Both the position numbers and the translations under genes were made by a program. From Plotosus lineatus (Eukaryota; Chordata; Actinopteri; Siluriformes; Plotosidae): DNA of 64,000 nucleotides. The stretch lies in assembly GCA_024760905.1 (NCBI GenBank), contig CM045733.1:22337001-22401000 (forward strand), in the 5' to 3' direction. Below, in pieces: positions 53,601 to 63,571 of the stretch. Each line of letters starts with the position of its first letter. The stretch's first letter is position 1. Under the pieces are notes generated by a model that did no database searches, was not told where the DNA came from, and saw only the letters and a list, made by a program, of their open reading frames with translations.

Positions 53601-54190
53601 CTCCAGACATTCTGATCTCGCTTAGGGCAGTGAAATCAATGTTCTATCTGGTGAGTTGCAATGAGTGCTGTGCGTCTCTGAGGCCTGTCTGAATCATCTC
53701 TGTCAAGCGGTGTTCGAATGTTCCATGATACAAGGTTCAATGGAGTTGTCTTTATTTTCTTCCTTTGACTTGGACCACATGAGTAGGGTCCCCTCCACCC
53801 ATGGTATGCTGGTTAGGGTAAGTGTAAGCGGAGGAGGCAATGTTTAGGATACCTTATCTAGTCCCTTCGTCATGCCGGGAAGGTAAGCAGTGCGTTCCTA
53901 AAAGAGGACTGCTTAGTCACTCAGACTGCTGCCGGACTCCACCGCTGCTCTGTTCGGTAAAGAATGATCCAATGGCCTGAGCCGCCCGTGTGGTCTGCGA
54001 CGATGACTGCAAGTGTACCCACAACTGTCGCTTCATTGCTCGCCTGTCGCCACAGGGCTTTGGTTGATGATGGTGAGATGGGATAAGGGATGACTGATGA
54101 CTTGCGAGATGATTTGGATTTAAGTGAGGAGGAGTTACGTGCCATCAACCTCACTTTCTGGTCTTTGATCACCTGAATCCAGTGGCAAGA
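50650..54190 (-). mobile_element. Non-LTR retrotransposon with endonuclease and reverse transcriptase, minus strand, broken
   Basis: Read from right to left. Endonuclease start ALSEIRMSGEGELCERGPGD near 53610, EAGVGFAVKSLLAWQ near 53525, ISAYAPIMTKPDELKDKFYED near 53395, LDDFKVRVGCDSTAWEG near 53260, RTSWMHPRSKHWHLIDFVI near 53100, AKLNICIHPK near 52960, WFDENCIEIMQLL near 52720. Then GLRKVYSPSSSGSSPLFSAD near 52500, a decayed RT start, GTIDMVFVARQLQEKCQEQN near 51930 and YSTYVDLTKEFF. After LRRLQEKTKV (near 51540) the frame jumps to KTEVLHQPALG, so the segment with the catalytic FADD motif is missing. LETKIKVYLAIVLTTLLYG follows near 51290, and the end is near 50650-50830. Stops and frameshifts are many. 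It is a different family from the RTE and L2-like copies; clade not assigned. Confidence 0.85.
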
Positions 54191-54194
54191 TTAG

Positions 54195-55100
54195 GTCTAG
54201 CACTGGAGAATTGGCATAAATATACCGAGGGGACAGAATCCACTTAGATCTTCTTGATTCTAAAATTGGCAGATAATGGAACACTGAACTTTTTTTTCTA
54301 GCTACAATTCCAGACAGCATACACATTATAAACCGCACTTTTTAAGGATGCATCATCTAATATAACTTCAAATCCAAGGAAAAGATTCTACAGACAGACA
54401 GACAGACAGACAGACAATACTTAAAAACCTTAAAAAGGAATTTGCCATGGGCTACAGAGCTCAAAAAGCCACAACAACAACAACCAATTCACCAAAACAC
54501 TAACAAAACCAGCCATAAGAGACAAATGTAGTCTCTTTTTCCCATCTCACTAAAGCACACGCTCTCAGTTTTGCTTTCTGTGTAATCTTAAAAGTCCTGG
54601 CAATATTTGCACGTCCTGTAATAGAGAAGAGGTGGTACCGATCAAGTCTACTCTGACTAATCTCAGCACTCAAGCACACACTCAGCAAACAAAAAATCTT
54701 GGTTGAGCTGTGTGTTGGTGTGTCTAAAGAATATACAAAAGCCTTCCCACTCAGGGATAATAAAACTTAATTTTTTTGTGTGAAATTACAGCTGCTTACA
54801 GAAATGTTGCTTATGATAAGTGTGCTCACTTTATTGGTGAACAGAATTTGTTTAGGAACATGTTCTAGACACTAACTGTGAGATGGGGCAAAATGTATTC
54901 AGTTACATATCACAATTCTTTTTTTTTTCCAGTGATTTACACTAGCTGTAAAATCTTTTTGTTCTTTATTTTAATTTAGTGTACAGTATGTTTGAATTTG
55001 ATTAAACATTGCAGTTCATCAAGAGTCCTACAGGTGGTGCACTTTAATCCATTCACACACTGACAGGATGCAATTATAGAAAAACAACCTTTCTTTTACA
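54195..55100. other. No recognised gene; (GACA)n run
   Basis: A (CAGA)n run lies at 54389-54416. A minus-strand open frame at 54500-54688 begins near a possible acceptor (TCTCTATTACAG, about 54620) but shows no known motif. Confidence 0.35.
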
Positions 55101-55112
55101 TGGTTCATAGCA

Positions 55113-55457
55113 GGTGTCAGTGGTGGCCTGGTGGTAAAGGTGCTGGATCATTGATCCTATGGGTGGGGGTTCAAGCCCCACTCTCAACAGGTTGTCACTG
55201 TCCTCCCAGTGCAGCTAACTGGGTTATCAAAGGCATATCTCTCACTGTCTATGGTATGAGACATGTAAAAAAAAACATTGCTGACTTTTGATGAGAGTCG
55301 GCTGCATAGCCGTCAGCATGTTTCTGTCCTGCGATGGCCTGGCGACCTGTCCACGGTGTACTCTGCCCTCGCCCAGAGTCGGCTGGGATGGGCACCAGCT
55401 TCCCCGTGATCCTAATTAGGATTAAGCAGTTACAGAACATGAATGAATGAATGAATA
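55113..55457 (+). repeat. SINE-A with SINE-V-type tail, full length, target duplication
   Basis: Head GTCAGTGGTGGCCTGGTGG, box B GGTTCAAGCCCC-like, body CAGTGCAGCTAACTGGG to GTCAGCATGTTTCTGTCC. The tail is GCGATGGCCTGGCGACCTG, CCTAATTAGGATTAAGCAG and (GAAT)n. GTTCATAGCA at 55103-55112 recurs with one mismatch at 55458-55467. It is the clearest example of SINE-A with the Mermaid-like tail. Confidence 0.88.
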
Positions 55458-55467
55458 GTTCATGGCA

Positions 55468-55699
55468 AGAAAGAAAGACAAACGTATAATATTGAATCTG
55501 GATATTTACAGAATTGGACCCAGGCATTGTGATAATATAATATCAGGTGGTCATTAGTGATTTCTCTTATTAACCCTCATTTTTACCTACCTCTGAGATT
55601 TGATGTCATTAGTACAGGTTTTCTCCAGTTTCCATTCTGATACCCGTTGGAATTTTATGTTTTGCTTCTTAATTACTAGAATTAACATAATTAATATAT
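55468..55699. other. No recognised feature
   Basis: Short unassigned spacer. Confidence 0.3.
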
Positions 55700-55850
55700 C
55701 TCCCACCAAGCAGCTACTGGGCTCCAACCCACTGGTTCATCAATCATTTTGTGTGGATTTTTGCATCAGTTCACAGTGCATGCATGGCTTCCACCTGGAT
55801 GTTCTGGTTTCCTCCCACATACCAAAAACATACAACTCACTCATTCACTC
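55700..55850 (+). repeat. SINE-V centre fragment
   Basis: GTGTGGATTTTTGCATCAG, GCTTCCACCTGGATGTTCTG, GTTTCCTCCCACATACC, AAAAACATAC. Confidence 0.6.
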
Positions 55851-55859
55851 ACTCCTGAA

Positions 55860-56118
55860 CTAAACTATCTCAGGGACCACACATACAAAACATTTTACAT
55901 TCACGCAAACACCTAGGACAATTTGGAATAGCCAATTGGGCTAATGTGCATGTCTTTGGACTGTGGGAGGAAACTGAAGTACTGTGCCTGGTGAAACCCC
56001 ATGCAAGCATGAGAACATGAAAATACCAAACAAAAACGCCCTCCTGGAGCCTGGGACTCAAACCCAGGACCTTGTTGCAGTGAGGTGCGTGTATTAACCA
56101 CTACAGTACAGCGTCACC
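55860..56118 (-). repeat. SINE-V, 3' end missing
   Basis: Minus strand: head GGTGACGCTGTACTGTAG, TGGTTAATACACGCACC, GGTCCTGGGTTTGAGTCCC, GTATTTTCATGTTCTC, CAGTTTCCTCCCACAGTCC, CCAATTGGCTATTCCAAATT. Confidence 0.75.
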
Positions 56119-56149
56119 AAGACATACAACTTTTTACTCTTAATTTCCC

Positions 56150-56312
56150 ATCTGTGTGAATGAGTTTAAATGGCTGTTTTCTCGGTTTTCGCCCTGCATT
56201 AGACTGGTGACATGCTCAGACTATCCCACGTCTCATCTAATATTATCTGGAATTGGTTCCAGCTCATCCTCACATGGCTATAGATAAACGGCACTGGAAA
56301 TGAATAAATAGA
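56150..56312 (+). repeat. SINE-V 3' end fragment
   Basis: CCTGCATTAGACTGGTGACA, GGAATTGGTTCCAGCTCATC, ATGGCTATAGATAAACGGC and GAAATGAATAAATA; diverged. Confidence 0.5.
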
Positions 56313-56314
56313 TA

Positions 56315-57605
56315 AATAATTGTATAGGTGGGAAGTACTGCAGTCTATTTAATATAGCAAATAATATAGGCTATCAAATCACATTGACACCACAACAATT
56401 TCAAATGTAGCTTAAAAACACCACCACCACCAATACCAAGAAATAAGTTTTACAGTAATGAGATGATAAACACTACTGGATTTCTGGATTTTATATTCTT
56501 TCGCCCGAATACACACGAAACCAATCTTTAATTCTTTGTTCCATCCACATCCCTAAGCTCTTATGCAAATGATTTATGCAAAGGAAGAAACCATGTTAAA
56601 AAAACATGGCCGAACTTCCAGTGCTTGTCCAGATCTTGTGACTTTTGAATTCTGGAGTACACCGAGTCTCATGATGAGACTTTTAAATACTTAAGTCTTA
56701 ACTTTGAGACATTTTTAACTTCTGAAAGTGTGTATGATATATAAAAAAAATTAAACTTACTGCTTGCAATTTATTCATAATCATTATTATTATTAATTCA
56801 TTAGTTAGCCAGATATTCTTCCACTTTGCCAAACTGTGAGAATTCCATGTGTATCATGCCTCAAGGGTAATAGTGCTGGTCATAGATTTTCTCTAAACTG
56901 AGCAACTCAGCATGGCATGTTTTAGAGGCGTGCCATGGAACTGGGATCCTGAGCATGCAGGTGCAAGCTTGCAGGACAAACCTCAGAACATTCTGGAGGT
57001 GATGAATTGCTTGCACATTTCACTGTAGTTTATTTAGTTTGCAATTTAAACTTAAATGACTCAGTAACTATTTTGGGGAAAAGAGCCAAGTAAATTAATT
57101 TCGGAATGCTTAAATTCTTTATAAAATTGTTTTTAGTATATAAAAGCTGCTTTGCAACAATTGTAAAAAAAAAGAAAAAAAAAAAAAAAGGTGCTATACA
57201 AATAAAAACCACACACAATCATTTCAAGATTTAAGAGTCTGTCATTATGTTGACACATAATGAAATTTCGTACTAGGCTTTCAGCATTAAATGGTGCAAA
57301 ATAGTGAAAAATGTATTGCAATTAACACTGTCAAGAGCAGAATATAACAAGTAATTATGCACACTAAACTTCAAGTAAAAATATAAAATAGAAATGTAAA
57401 CTCAGTACCTATAAATGAGTGCTGAACCCTAAGATTTACAATATGAACAGTGAGGTATTGTGGAATTGAATGAATAAATAAATAAATAAATAAATAGTAG
57501 CAGCAAGATGGATATACTAAAATGTAAATGAGGTAAAATGCGGCAGTGCAATACAGTCGTAGAGTTTGCGGATTCAATGTTTCTCTGTGTTAGAGATAGA
57601 ATGAG
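56315..57605. other. No recognised feature
   Basis: AT-rich, with an A-rich run at 57166-57189 and an (AAAT)n run near 57470-57495. No exon recognised. Confidence 0.4.
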
Positions 57606-57609
57606 TATC

Positions 57610-57864
57610 CCCCAGTGCAGCTAACTGGATTATCAAAGGCGGGTCATGTCTCTCACTGTGGTGAGAGGCATGTAAAAGAACCATTGCTGACTTTCGTAAA
57701 GAGTAGGCTGCAAAGCCGGCAGCGTATTTCTGTCCCTTGCTAAAGGGTTGTGACAGGAAGGGCATCCGACGTAAAAACCTACGCCAAATCAAATGAGCGA
57801 ATCAGATGATTCGCTGTGGCAACTCCCGAGAAAGGGAAAAAGCCGAAAGAAGAAGAAGAAAGAT
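57610..57864 (+). repeat. SINE-A with RTE-type tail, 5'-truncated
   Basis: Starts in the body (CCCCAGTGCAGCTAACTGG), runs through GGGTTGTGACAGGAAGGGC and GATGATTCGCTGTGGCAAC to AAAGCCGAAAGAAGAAGAAG. An imperfect duplicate of the left flank (AGAATGAGTAT / GTAAGTGAGTAT) follows the tail. Confidence 0.82.
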
Positions 57865-57900
57865 ATAGTAAGTGAGTATGTGTCAGTGGAGAAGGGTTTT

Positions 57901-57905
<5 letters not shown>

Positions 57906-57933
<28 letters not shown>
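57906..57933. repeat. (GT)n microsatellite at the 3' end of the L2-like LINE
   Basis: GT run just left of the LINE coding end. Confidence 0.9.
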
Positions 57934-57934
<1 letters not shown>

Positions 57935-58296
57935 TTGCAAGGGGGTGGGAAACGGAGGGGTGATGGCTTTCACACCTCTGTGGTAAAAGCTGTTTTTGAG
58001 TCTGGTTGTGCTGACCTTGATGTTCCTGTACTGCCTTCCCAAAGGAAGTGGTACAAACAGTTCATTTCCTGGGTGTGTGGGATCAGCCACAATGCGGCTG
58101 GCCATCTTCTGCACCCAGACAGCATACATTGTGTTCAGATGTGATAGACGGCAGCCCACGATCCACTATGCAGTTTTCACCACCCGGGCCAAGTTCTTTC
58201 TGACCTTAACAGTGCATCTGCCGTACCACGCCGTTTCACTGAGACAGAGAATACTTTCTATTCTATACAGCATGTATACGTATTTCTTTCTATATA

Positions 58297-59085
58297 CAGT
58301 AAAACCTCCGCTGACGAACGCTTAAGCTCAAGAACTTTTCGCCTCAAGAACATTAAATTTGCGAGCATATAGTCTCTGCTGATGAACTGGTTTTCGGCGG
58401 ACGAACCAAACCACGCGGTCGAACAGCGCCACGGTGGCGGCCACGAGAAGCTGACGCACGCTCACGGCGTCACAGTTCGTCACCCCCTTTCTTTGAGTGC
58501 TGACGTGGTTTGTGTTTGCTAGACATTTTGGACCATATTGAGTGTACTTTTGCTATTATGGGACCGAAAAAGACCCCACCACAGGTGGAGATCATTGAAA
58601 AACACGAACAAGGTATGCGTTTGTGTGACTTAGCGTCCCAGTACCAGTACGCTAAGTCTACCATTGCTCCCATCCTTAAGAACAAGGAAGCTATTAAGGG
58701 TGCGTGTGTGGCTAAGGGTGTTTCCAAACAGTAGGCGTTTCCAAACACTCCTTCCAAACAGTAAGTCCCTCCCTCCCTCCTCCTCCCACTCCATTCCATC
58801 AAGCCATCAACTACCATCACAAAGGTAAATAAAACGACTTTATTATACAGTACAGTTTATTTCTTTAATTACAATACAATAGCACATTTATTATACATAA
58901 AATAAGGTATATTTTTGTGTAGTTTTAAGGCTTATTTAGTAGAAAATTATGTTTTATGGGGACCTGGGAACGGATTATTCTCATTTTAATGGTTTCTTAT
59001 GGGAAATAAATGTTCGGAAGACGAACTTTTCGCCTTACACACACTTTCTGGGAACCAATTATGTTCGTGAGCAGAGGTATCACTG
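58297..59085 (+). mobile_element. Tig-C1, Tigger element retaining a CENP-B-type HTH coding segment
   Basis: Flanked by TA at 58295-58296 and 59086-59087; 789 bp. Ends CAGTAAAACCTCCGCTGACG and CGTGAGCAGAGGTATCACTG. Subterminal sequence GAACCAATTATGTTCGTGAG. It is nested in the L2-like LINE and is nearly identical in layout and length to Tig-C2, which lies inverted 3.7 kb to the right. Confidence 0.92.
58558..58734 (+). pseudogene. Tigger transposase N-terminal fragment (CENP-B-like HTH)
   Basis: Starts MGPKKTPPQVEIIEKHEQG, then LCDLASQYQYAKSTIAPILK, NKEAIKGACVAKGVSKQ and stop. This is the psq/CENP-B-type DNA-binding helix-turn-helix at the start of Tigger transposases (K-x-EIIEKHE, A-x-x-Y, STI-x-x-ILK). 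The rest, including the DDE domain, is absent because of an internal deletion in the element. A longer frame starting at 58510 exists, but GPKK fits the family start. Only 59 codons remain, so no transposition activity is expected. Confidence 0.8.
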
Positions 59086-59237
59086 TATTTCTATACAGTA
59101 TAGCACTGTTGAAGAAGTTCTTGACCAGCTGAGATGAGAGGCCAGTAGGTTTCAGTTTCCTGAGGAAGAAAAGCCATTGTTGGGTTTTCTTCACCAGGAC
59201 AGGTCAGATGAAATGTGAACGCCCAGGAACTTAAATA

Positions 59238-59627
59238 CCCCCATTTCACTGGAGCACGACAGATTTACAGAAGCAAAAATGTTGTCATCCGCAAACGTTC
59301 TGCAATTATTCCCTCATCTTCCGTGTCATTCCGTGTGATTCCGGAGATATTTCTCAAGTCTTCCTCCACTTTCGTATGCTTCTGGCAGGCCAAAATATTC
59401 CATGAAAAATTGGAAAAAAATTCCGTGAGTGTTCTGTGGGGTCACTTTGGCGTACTTTGCCGTACCTGTTCCGCACGTGCTGTGAACATTCCAAGAGTGT
59501 AAGAATTTCCACTTTTCCGTAGGATTTTCACCCATTTTCCGTGTAAAAATGCCGAAGCTCTTCCATAGACTGCGCGCCGCGCCTTTCCGCTACAATCCTT
59601 GCATGCCGCAGTCCAGTGAAATGGGGG
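59238..59627. mobile_element. 390-bp MITE with 16-bp inverted repeats, nested in the LINE
   Basis: CCCCCATTTCACTGGA at the left and its complement TCCAGTGAAATGGGGG at the right; TA at 59236-59237 and 59628-59629. It interrupts the LINE between the HVEIL and FKFLGVHI parts. The inside has several copies of TTCCGTG (about 59319, 59330, 59420, 59514 and 59536, some with one change), which may be transposase-binding repeats. Superfamily not assigned. Confidence 0.75.
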
Positions 59628-60904
59628 TACTGTATAAGAATTTCCACATGCTCCACCACCTCCTCATGAATACAAAGAGGAGCATGCTCTGTCCTGCTGG
59701 TCGTCCTGTAGTACACCATGACCTCCTTGGTCTTCCTGGTGTTCAGAATGAGGTTATTATTTGAACACCAGTTAATAAGATGCTGAATCTCCTCCCTCTA
59801 GTGGGTCTCATCATTGTGTGATATGAGGCCTACACCGGTAGTGTTTTTGGCAAACTTTGTTAGCATGTTTTTGGAGTGGATAGTAGAGCAATCATGTGTA
59901 AAGAGGTTGAAGAGAGCCGGGCTGAGCACACAGCCCTGTGGTGTTCCAGTGTTCACAATCAGTGTAGATGATGTAGAGTTTCCTATCCTCACCACGTGAC
60001 GTTGCTTGGCAAGAAAGTCCTTGATCCAGTAACACAAAGTGGCTGACAGTCCCAAGTAGTAGAGCTTCAACACTAGTTTCTCCCGGAAAACAATGTTGAA
60101 AGCAGAATTGAAGTCCATAAATAGTATTCTGACGTAAGCATTCAGGTGTTCCAGGTGAGTCATTGCTGTGTGAAGTATGCGTGAAACAGCATCATCTGTA
60201 GAGCGGTTCTCCTTGTAGGCTAACTGAAAGCTGTCCAGAACTGCAGGGACAGCATCTTTGTTGTGGTTAAGAAGGTTCTGCTCAAAGCAATTCATGATTA
60301 GGGCAACTGGTTGATAGTCATTGAGGCAGGTGGCAGCTGATGTTTTATGCACAGACACAATGATGGATGACTTGAGGCAATCAGGCACCATAACAAGCTA
60401 CAAGGACAGATTGAAAATGTCTAGGAAAACGCCTGCCAGCTGGTCAATGCATGATTTCAGGATCTGGCCTGACACCATATCTGGTCATGCAGCCCTATTG
60501 ACGTTGATCTTCCTCAGGGTAGAAAACACTTGGTGCCACTGCAGGACGAGGAGCTGCTGCTGCTCTGCTGGCATAGGAAGATGTATAGTCTCCCTGCTGC
60601 TTGATGATTCAAAGCGTGCAAAAAAAAGTTCAGATTGTCAAGGAGAGTGGGATCATGGCTGAACTGCTGGAGGCTATACTTATAGTCTGTGATGGTCCTT
60701 ATACCTTTCCACATGTTGTGCGGGTTGTTGCTGGCAAAGTGTTTCTTAATACGCTGTTTGTACCCGAGTTTTGCCAGTTCGATGCTCTTTTTCAATTCTT
60801 TCCAGGTCCTGCTTCAAGCCAGCCTGTCACCTTCTTTGTAGGCTGTGTCCCGGGCTTTAAGCATGGGTCTTTGTAGGCAGGACAGCGTCAGTGCAGAAAT
60901 AAAC

Positions 60905-60949
60905 ATAGGACAAAACAGTCGAAGTGTATTCCTCCAGATCAGTGCCCTG
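60905..60949. other. Spacer before a SINE-V fragment
   Basis: May be diverged LINE sequence; no motif. Confidence 0.25.
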
Positions 60950-60954
60950 TTTGA

Positions 60955-61152
60955 ACACATCCCAGGCTGTGTGACAGTTTAGAACATCCAGTTAGCCTAA
61001 TGTCCATGTCTATAGACTATGGGAGGAAACAGAAGTGCTGAGAAGAAAACCCAAGCAAACACAAGGAGAACATGCAAACTCCTCGCTGAAACACCCTTAC
61101 CAGCCCAAGGCACAAGACCGTTTTGCTGTGAGACCGATATACTAACCATATT
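60955..61152 (-). repeat. SINE-V head and centre fragment
   Basis: Minus strand: TGGTTAGTATATCGGTCTC, GCAAAACGGTCTTGTGCC, GGAGTTTGCATGTTCTCC, TTTCCTCCCATAGTC, GGACATTAGGCTAACTGG. Confidence 0.7.
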
Positions 61153-61154
61153 TT

Positions 61155-61700
61155 ATTTTATTTCATCATATTATGACATGATGCCAGTGCCTCATTACAT
61201 ACACTTTTAGAATAATGTTTCATTAAGGACTAATTGCATGATTTAAGACCGGAGTCATAACCTTATCCAAAATGGGTAACCATCTGTTGTACATGCATTT
61301 AGAAGGTTAATACCTTCACATACCTTTAGGAATAGACCTAGTGCAGAAGCCCTTTAGAGAGCTAGGAACTCATACTTACCCAATGAACACTCACAGTCCT
61401 GTTTCAAAGACTATTACTGTGCTACACAAAACATTTATGGATTCTTCCAGAAGCAACAGGAACAGTTAAATATGGTAAATGGAATTTGATGCACAGATAT
61501 CTAGAACGCTGAGTGGAGCTTATTAATACCTTGCATGAGCTGAAATGCACTGCAACACTACAGCCTTTTCACTGGTATCTCTGGAGGGATTCTGTAAACA
61601 GCTCAAGCATGGCAAGAATCAAGAAGACACTGCTGACATCAGATTGCACTGAGTGGCTGAAAGGAATGTTGACCTAAATCTCGACCTATCTTCCCAGAAC

Positions 61701-61758
<58 letters not shown>

Positions 61759-62778
61759 CTTTGTCTGGGGCACATCTGTTACTTCCACATCAAATGCTGT
61801 CTTTTTTTTCAAAATCACCTAAATCTGTCAGAAAATCTCTCTCTATGGTGTTGATGTTATTCAAGTAAAATCTATGGAGGTCCATTTACATAAAATTACT
61901 TTCCTGCAAAGCAGCTGGACAAGCAAGTAATATAAAATAAAGGCTTTTAATTTTAAATCATAAATGTGTAGTTTAGCCTTAACAGACAGAGGGACAGAAA
62001 TGCATTCTATTCAGTTCAGTCATCTTCAACGGGTTATTTTTCATTAAAAAAATGTAATAAAAAAACTTAATGCCTCTAAATTCATAAATAATTTATAAAA
62101 TAAAAAATATCTTTTTCTCTAAATAAGATCATGTTAGGTTTTGAAATATGAAAATGAGTGCCTATTTTTTCTCTGACTCGGAAAACCCAATCCATGCACC
62201 GTTGAATTTTTTTATGTATGTCTACAGACACAATGTCTATATTTGTAGATCCAGACAGAAATAGGAAATCCTATACATTTACAAAGCCCCCTTCTTCCAG
62301 TGCCATCTGAGGCAGAAATTCCACATGCTGCAGACTTCAATCCTCTCGGCTCCTGGCAGACTGGACTCCTAATAAGCTAATGGGACAACGCCAAACTACA
62401 AAACAAAGGGCAGGTCACTCAGCCATCAATCAACTGTTCACTGCTTGTAGTCTTCATTCACAGAATGACCAACTGAGGATGTTTTCAGGGTTAGAAACTG
62501 TATTTGGCAGATTACTGTGAACCTATTTGCATATGAGAGTCAGACATATTTCACCATTTAATGGAGAGACTACTGTTCTGAAATATGATGTGCCCGGAAG
62601 CCTCGGTTTGTACAAATCGCCGGTAAGACACAAAATCCATTTCACATCTTAATGTCATCAATGTAACGAAATTCATTTTGTGACGAGGAACAAATCAGAT
62701 ACAATGCAAAACCTCTCTTACTGAAGAATTTACCCTGGCAGGAATTAATATAATGCAAATTTAGGGATCAAAATAAAG
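61155..62778. other. No recognised gene; long (GT)n run
   Basis: The only clear feature is the (GT)n run at 61704-61757. The stretch 62160-62500 is less AT-rich and looks single copy, but no exon was identified on either strand. Confidence 0.4.
61704..61757. repeat. (GT)n microsatellite
   Basis: Pure GT run of about 54 bp. Confidence 0.95.
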
Positions 62779-62780
62779 TA

Positions 62781-63569
62781 CAGTGAAACCTCAGCTCACG
62801 AACATAATTGGTTCCCAGAAAGTGTGTGTAAGGCGAAAAGTTCGTCTTCCAAACATTTATTTCCCATAAGAAACCATTAAAATGAGAATAATCCGTTCCC
62901 AGGTCCCCATAAAACATAATTTTCTACTAAATAAGCCTTAAAACTACACAAAAATATACCTTATTTTATGTATAATAAATGTGCTATTGTATTGTAATTA
63001 AAGAAATAAACTGTACTGTATAATAAAGTCGTTTTATTTACCTTTGTGATGGTAGTTGACGGCTTGATGGAATGGAGTGGGAGGAGGAGGGAGGGAGGGA
63101 CTTACTGTTTGGAAGGAGTGTTTGGAAACGCCTACTGTTTGGAAACGCCCTTAGCCACACACGCACCCTTAATAGCTTCCTTGTTCTTAAGGATGGGAGC
63201 AATGGTAGACTTAGCGTACTGGTACTGGGACGCTGAGTCACACAAACGCACACCTCGTTCGTGTTTTTCAATGATCTCCGCCTGTGGTGGGGTCTTTTTC
63301 GGTCCCATAATAGCAAAAGTACACTCAATATGGTCCAAAATGTCTAGCAAACACAAACCACTTCCGCATTCAAAGAAAGGGGGTGACGAACTGTGACGCC
63401 ATGAGCGTGCGTCAGCTTCTCGTGGCCGCCACCGTGGCGCTGTTCGACCGCGTGGTTTGATTCGTCCACCGAAAACTAGTTCGTCAGCAGAGACTATATG
63501 CTCGCAAATTTAATGTTCTTGAGGCGAAAAGTTCGTGAGCTTAAACGTTCGTCAGCGGAGGTTTTACTG
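62781..63569 (-). mobile_element. Tig-C2, Tigger element, inverted relative to Tig-C1
   Basis: Flanked by TA at 62779-62780 and 63570-63571; 789 bp, the same length as Tig-C1. Ends CAGTGAAACCTCAGCTCACG and GTCAGCGGAGGTTTTACTG. Subterminal ACATAATTGGTTCCCAG. Sequence agreement with Tig-C1 is very high by eye across the whole length, so both are young copies of one deletion derivative. Confidence 0.92.
63132..63308 (-). pseudogene. Tigger transposase N-terminal fragment (CENP-B-like HTH)
   Basis: Same 59-codon fragment as in Tig-C1 with a few changes: HERGVRLCDSASQ here against HEQGMRLCDLASQ there. It ends GVSKQ and stop at the same place, so the deletion happened in their common source before both copies were made. 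Confidence 0.8.
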
Positions 63570-63571
63570 TA

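Larger units (their letters stand above)
57935..60900 (-). mobile_element. L2/CR1-like LINE, minus strand, interrupted by two DNA elements
   Basis: Read right to left: MWKGIRTITDYK near 60710, SIIVSVHKTSAATCLNDYQP near 60360, LDSFQLAYKENRSTDDAVS near 60240, ILFMDFNSAFN near 60125, TGTPQGCVLSPALFN near 59940, then KFAKNTTGVGL near 59850 where the catalytic FADD has become FAKN. KTKEVMVYYRTTSRTEHAPL follows near 59715. The reading is split by a 390-bp MITE (59238-59627) and Tig-C1 (58297-59085), and resumes after them: FKFLGVHI near 59230, and IVADPTHPGNELFVPLPLG near 58070 with RLKNSFYHRGVKAI. Stops are frequent. The protein style matches fish L2-type LINEs; the clade is inferred. Confidence 0.85.

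Noticed and set aside
54500..54688. Possible minus-strand exon after a TCTCTATTACAG acceptor-like site
   Set aside because: The reading has no C1 or other known motif and no convincing donor; it was tested as a missing upstream RASSF exon and did not fit.
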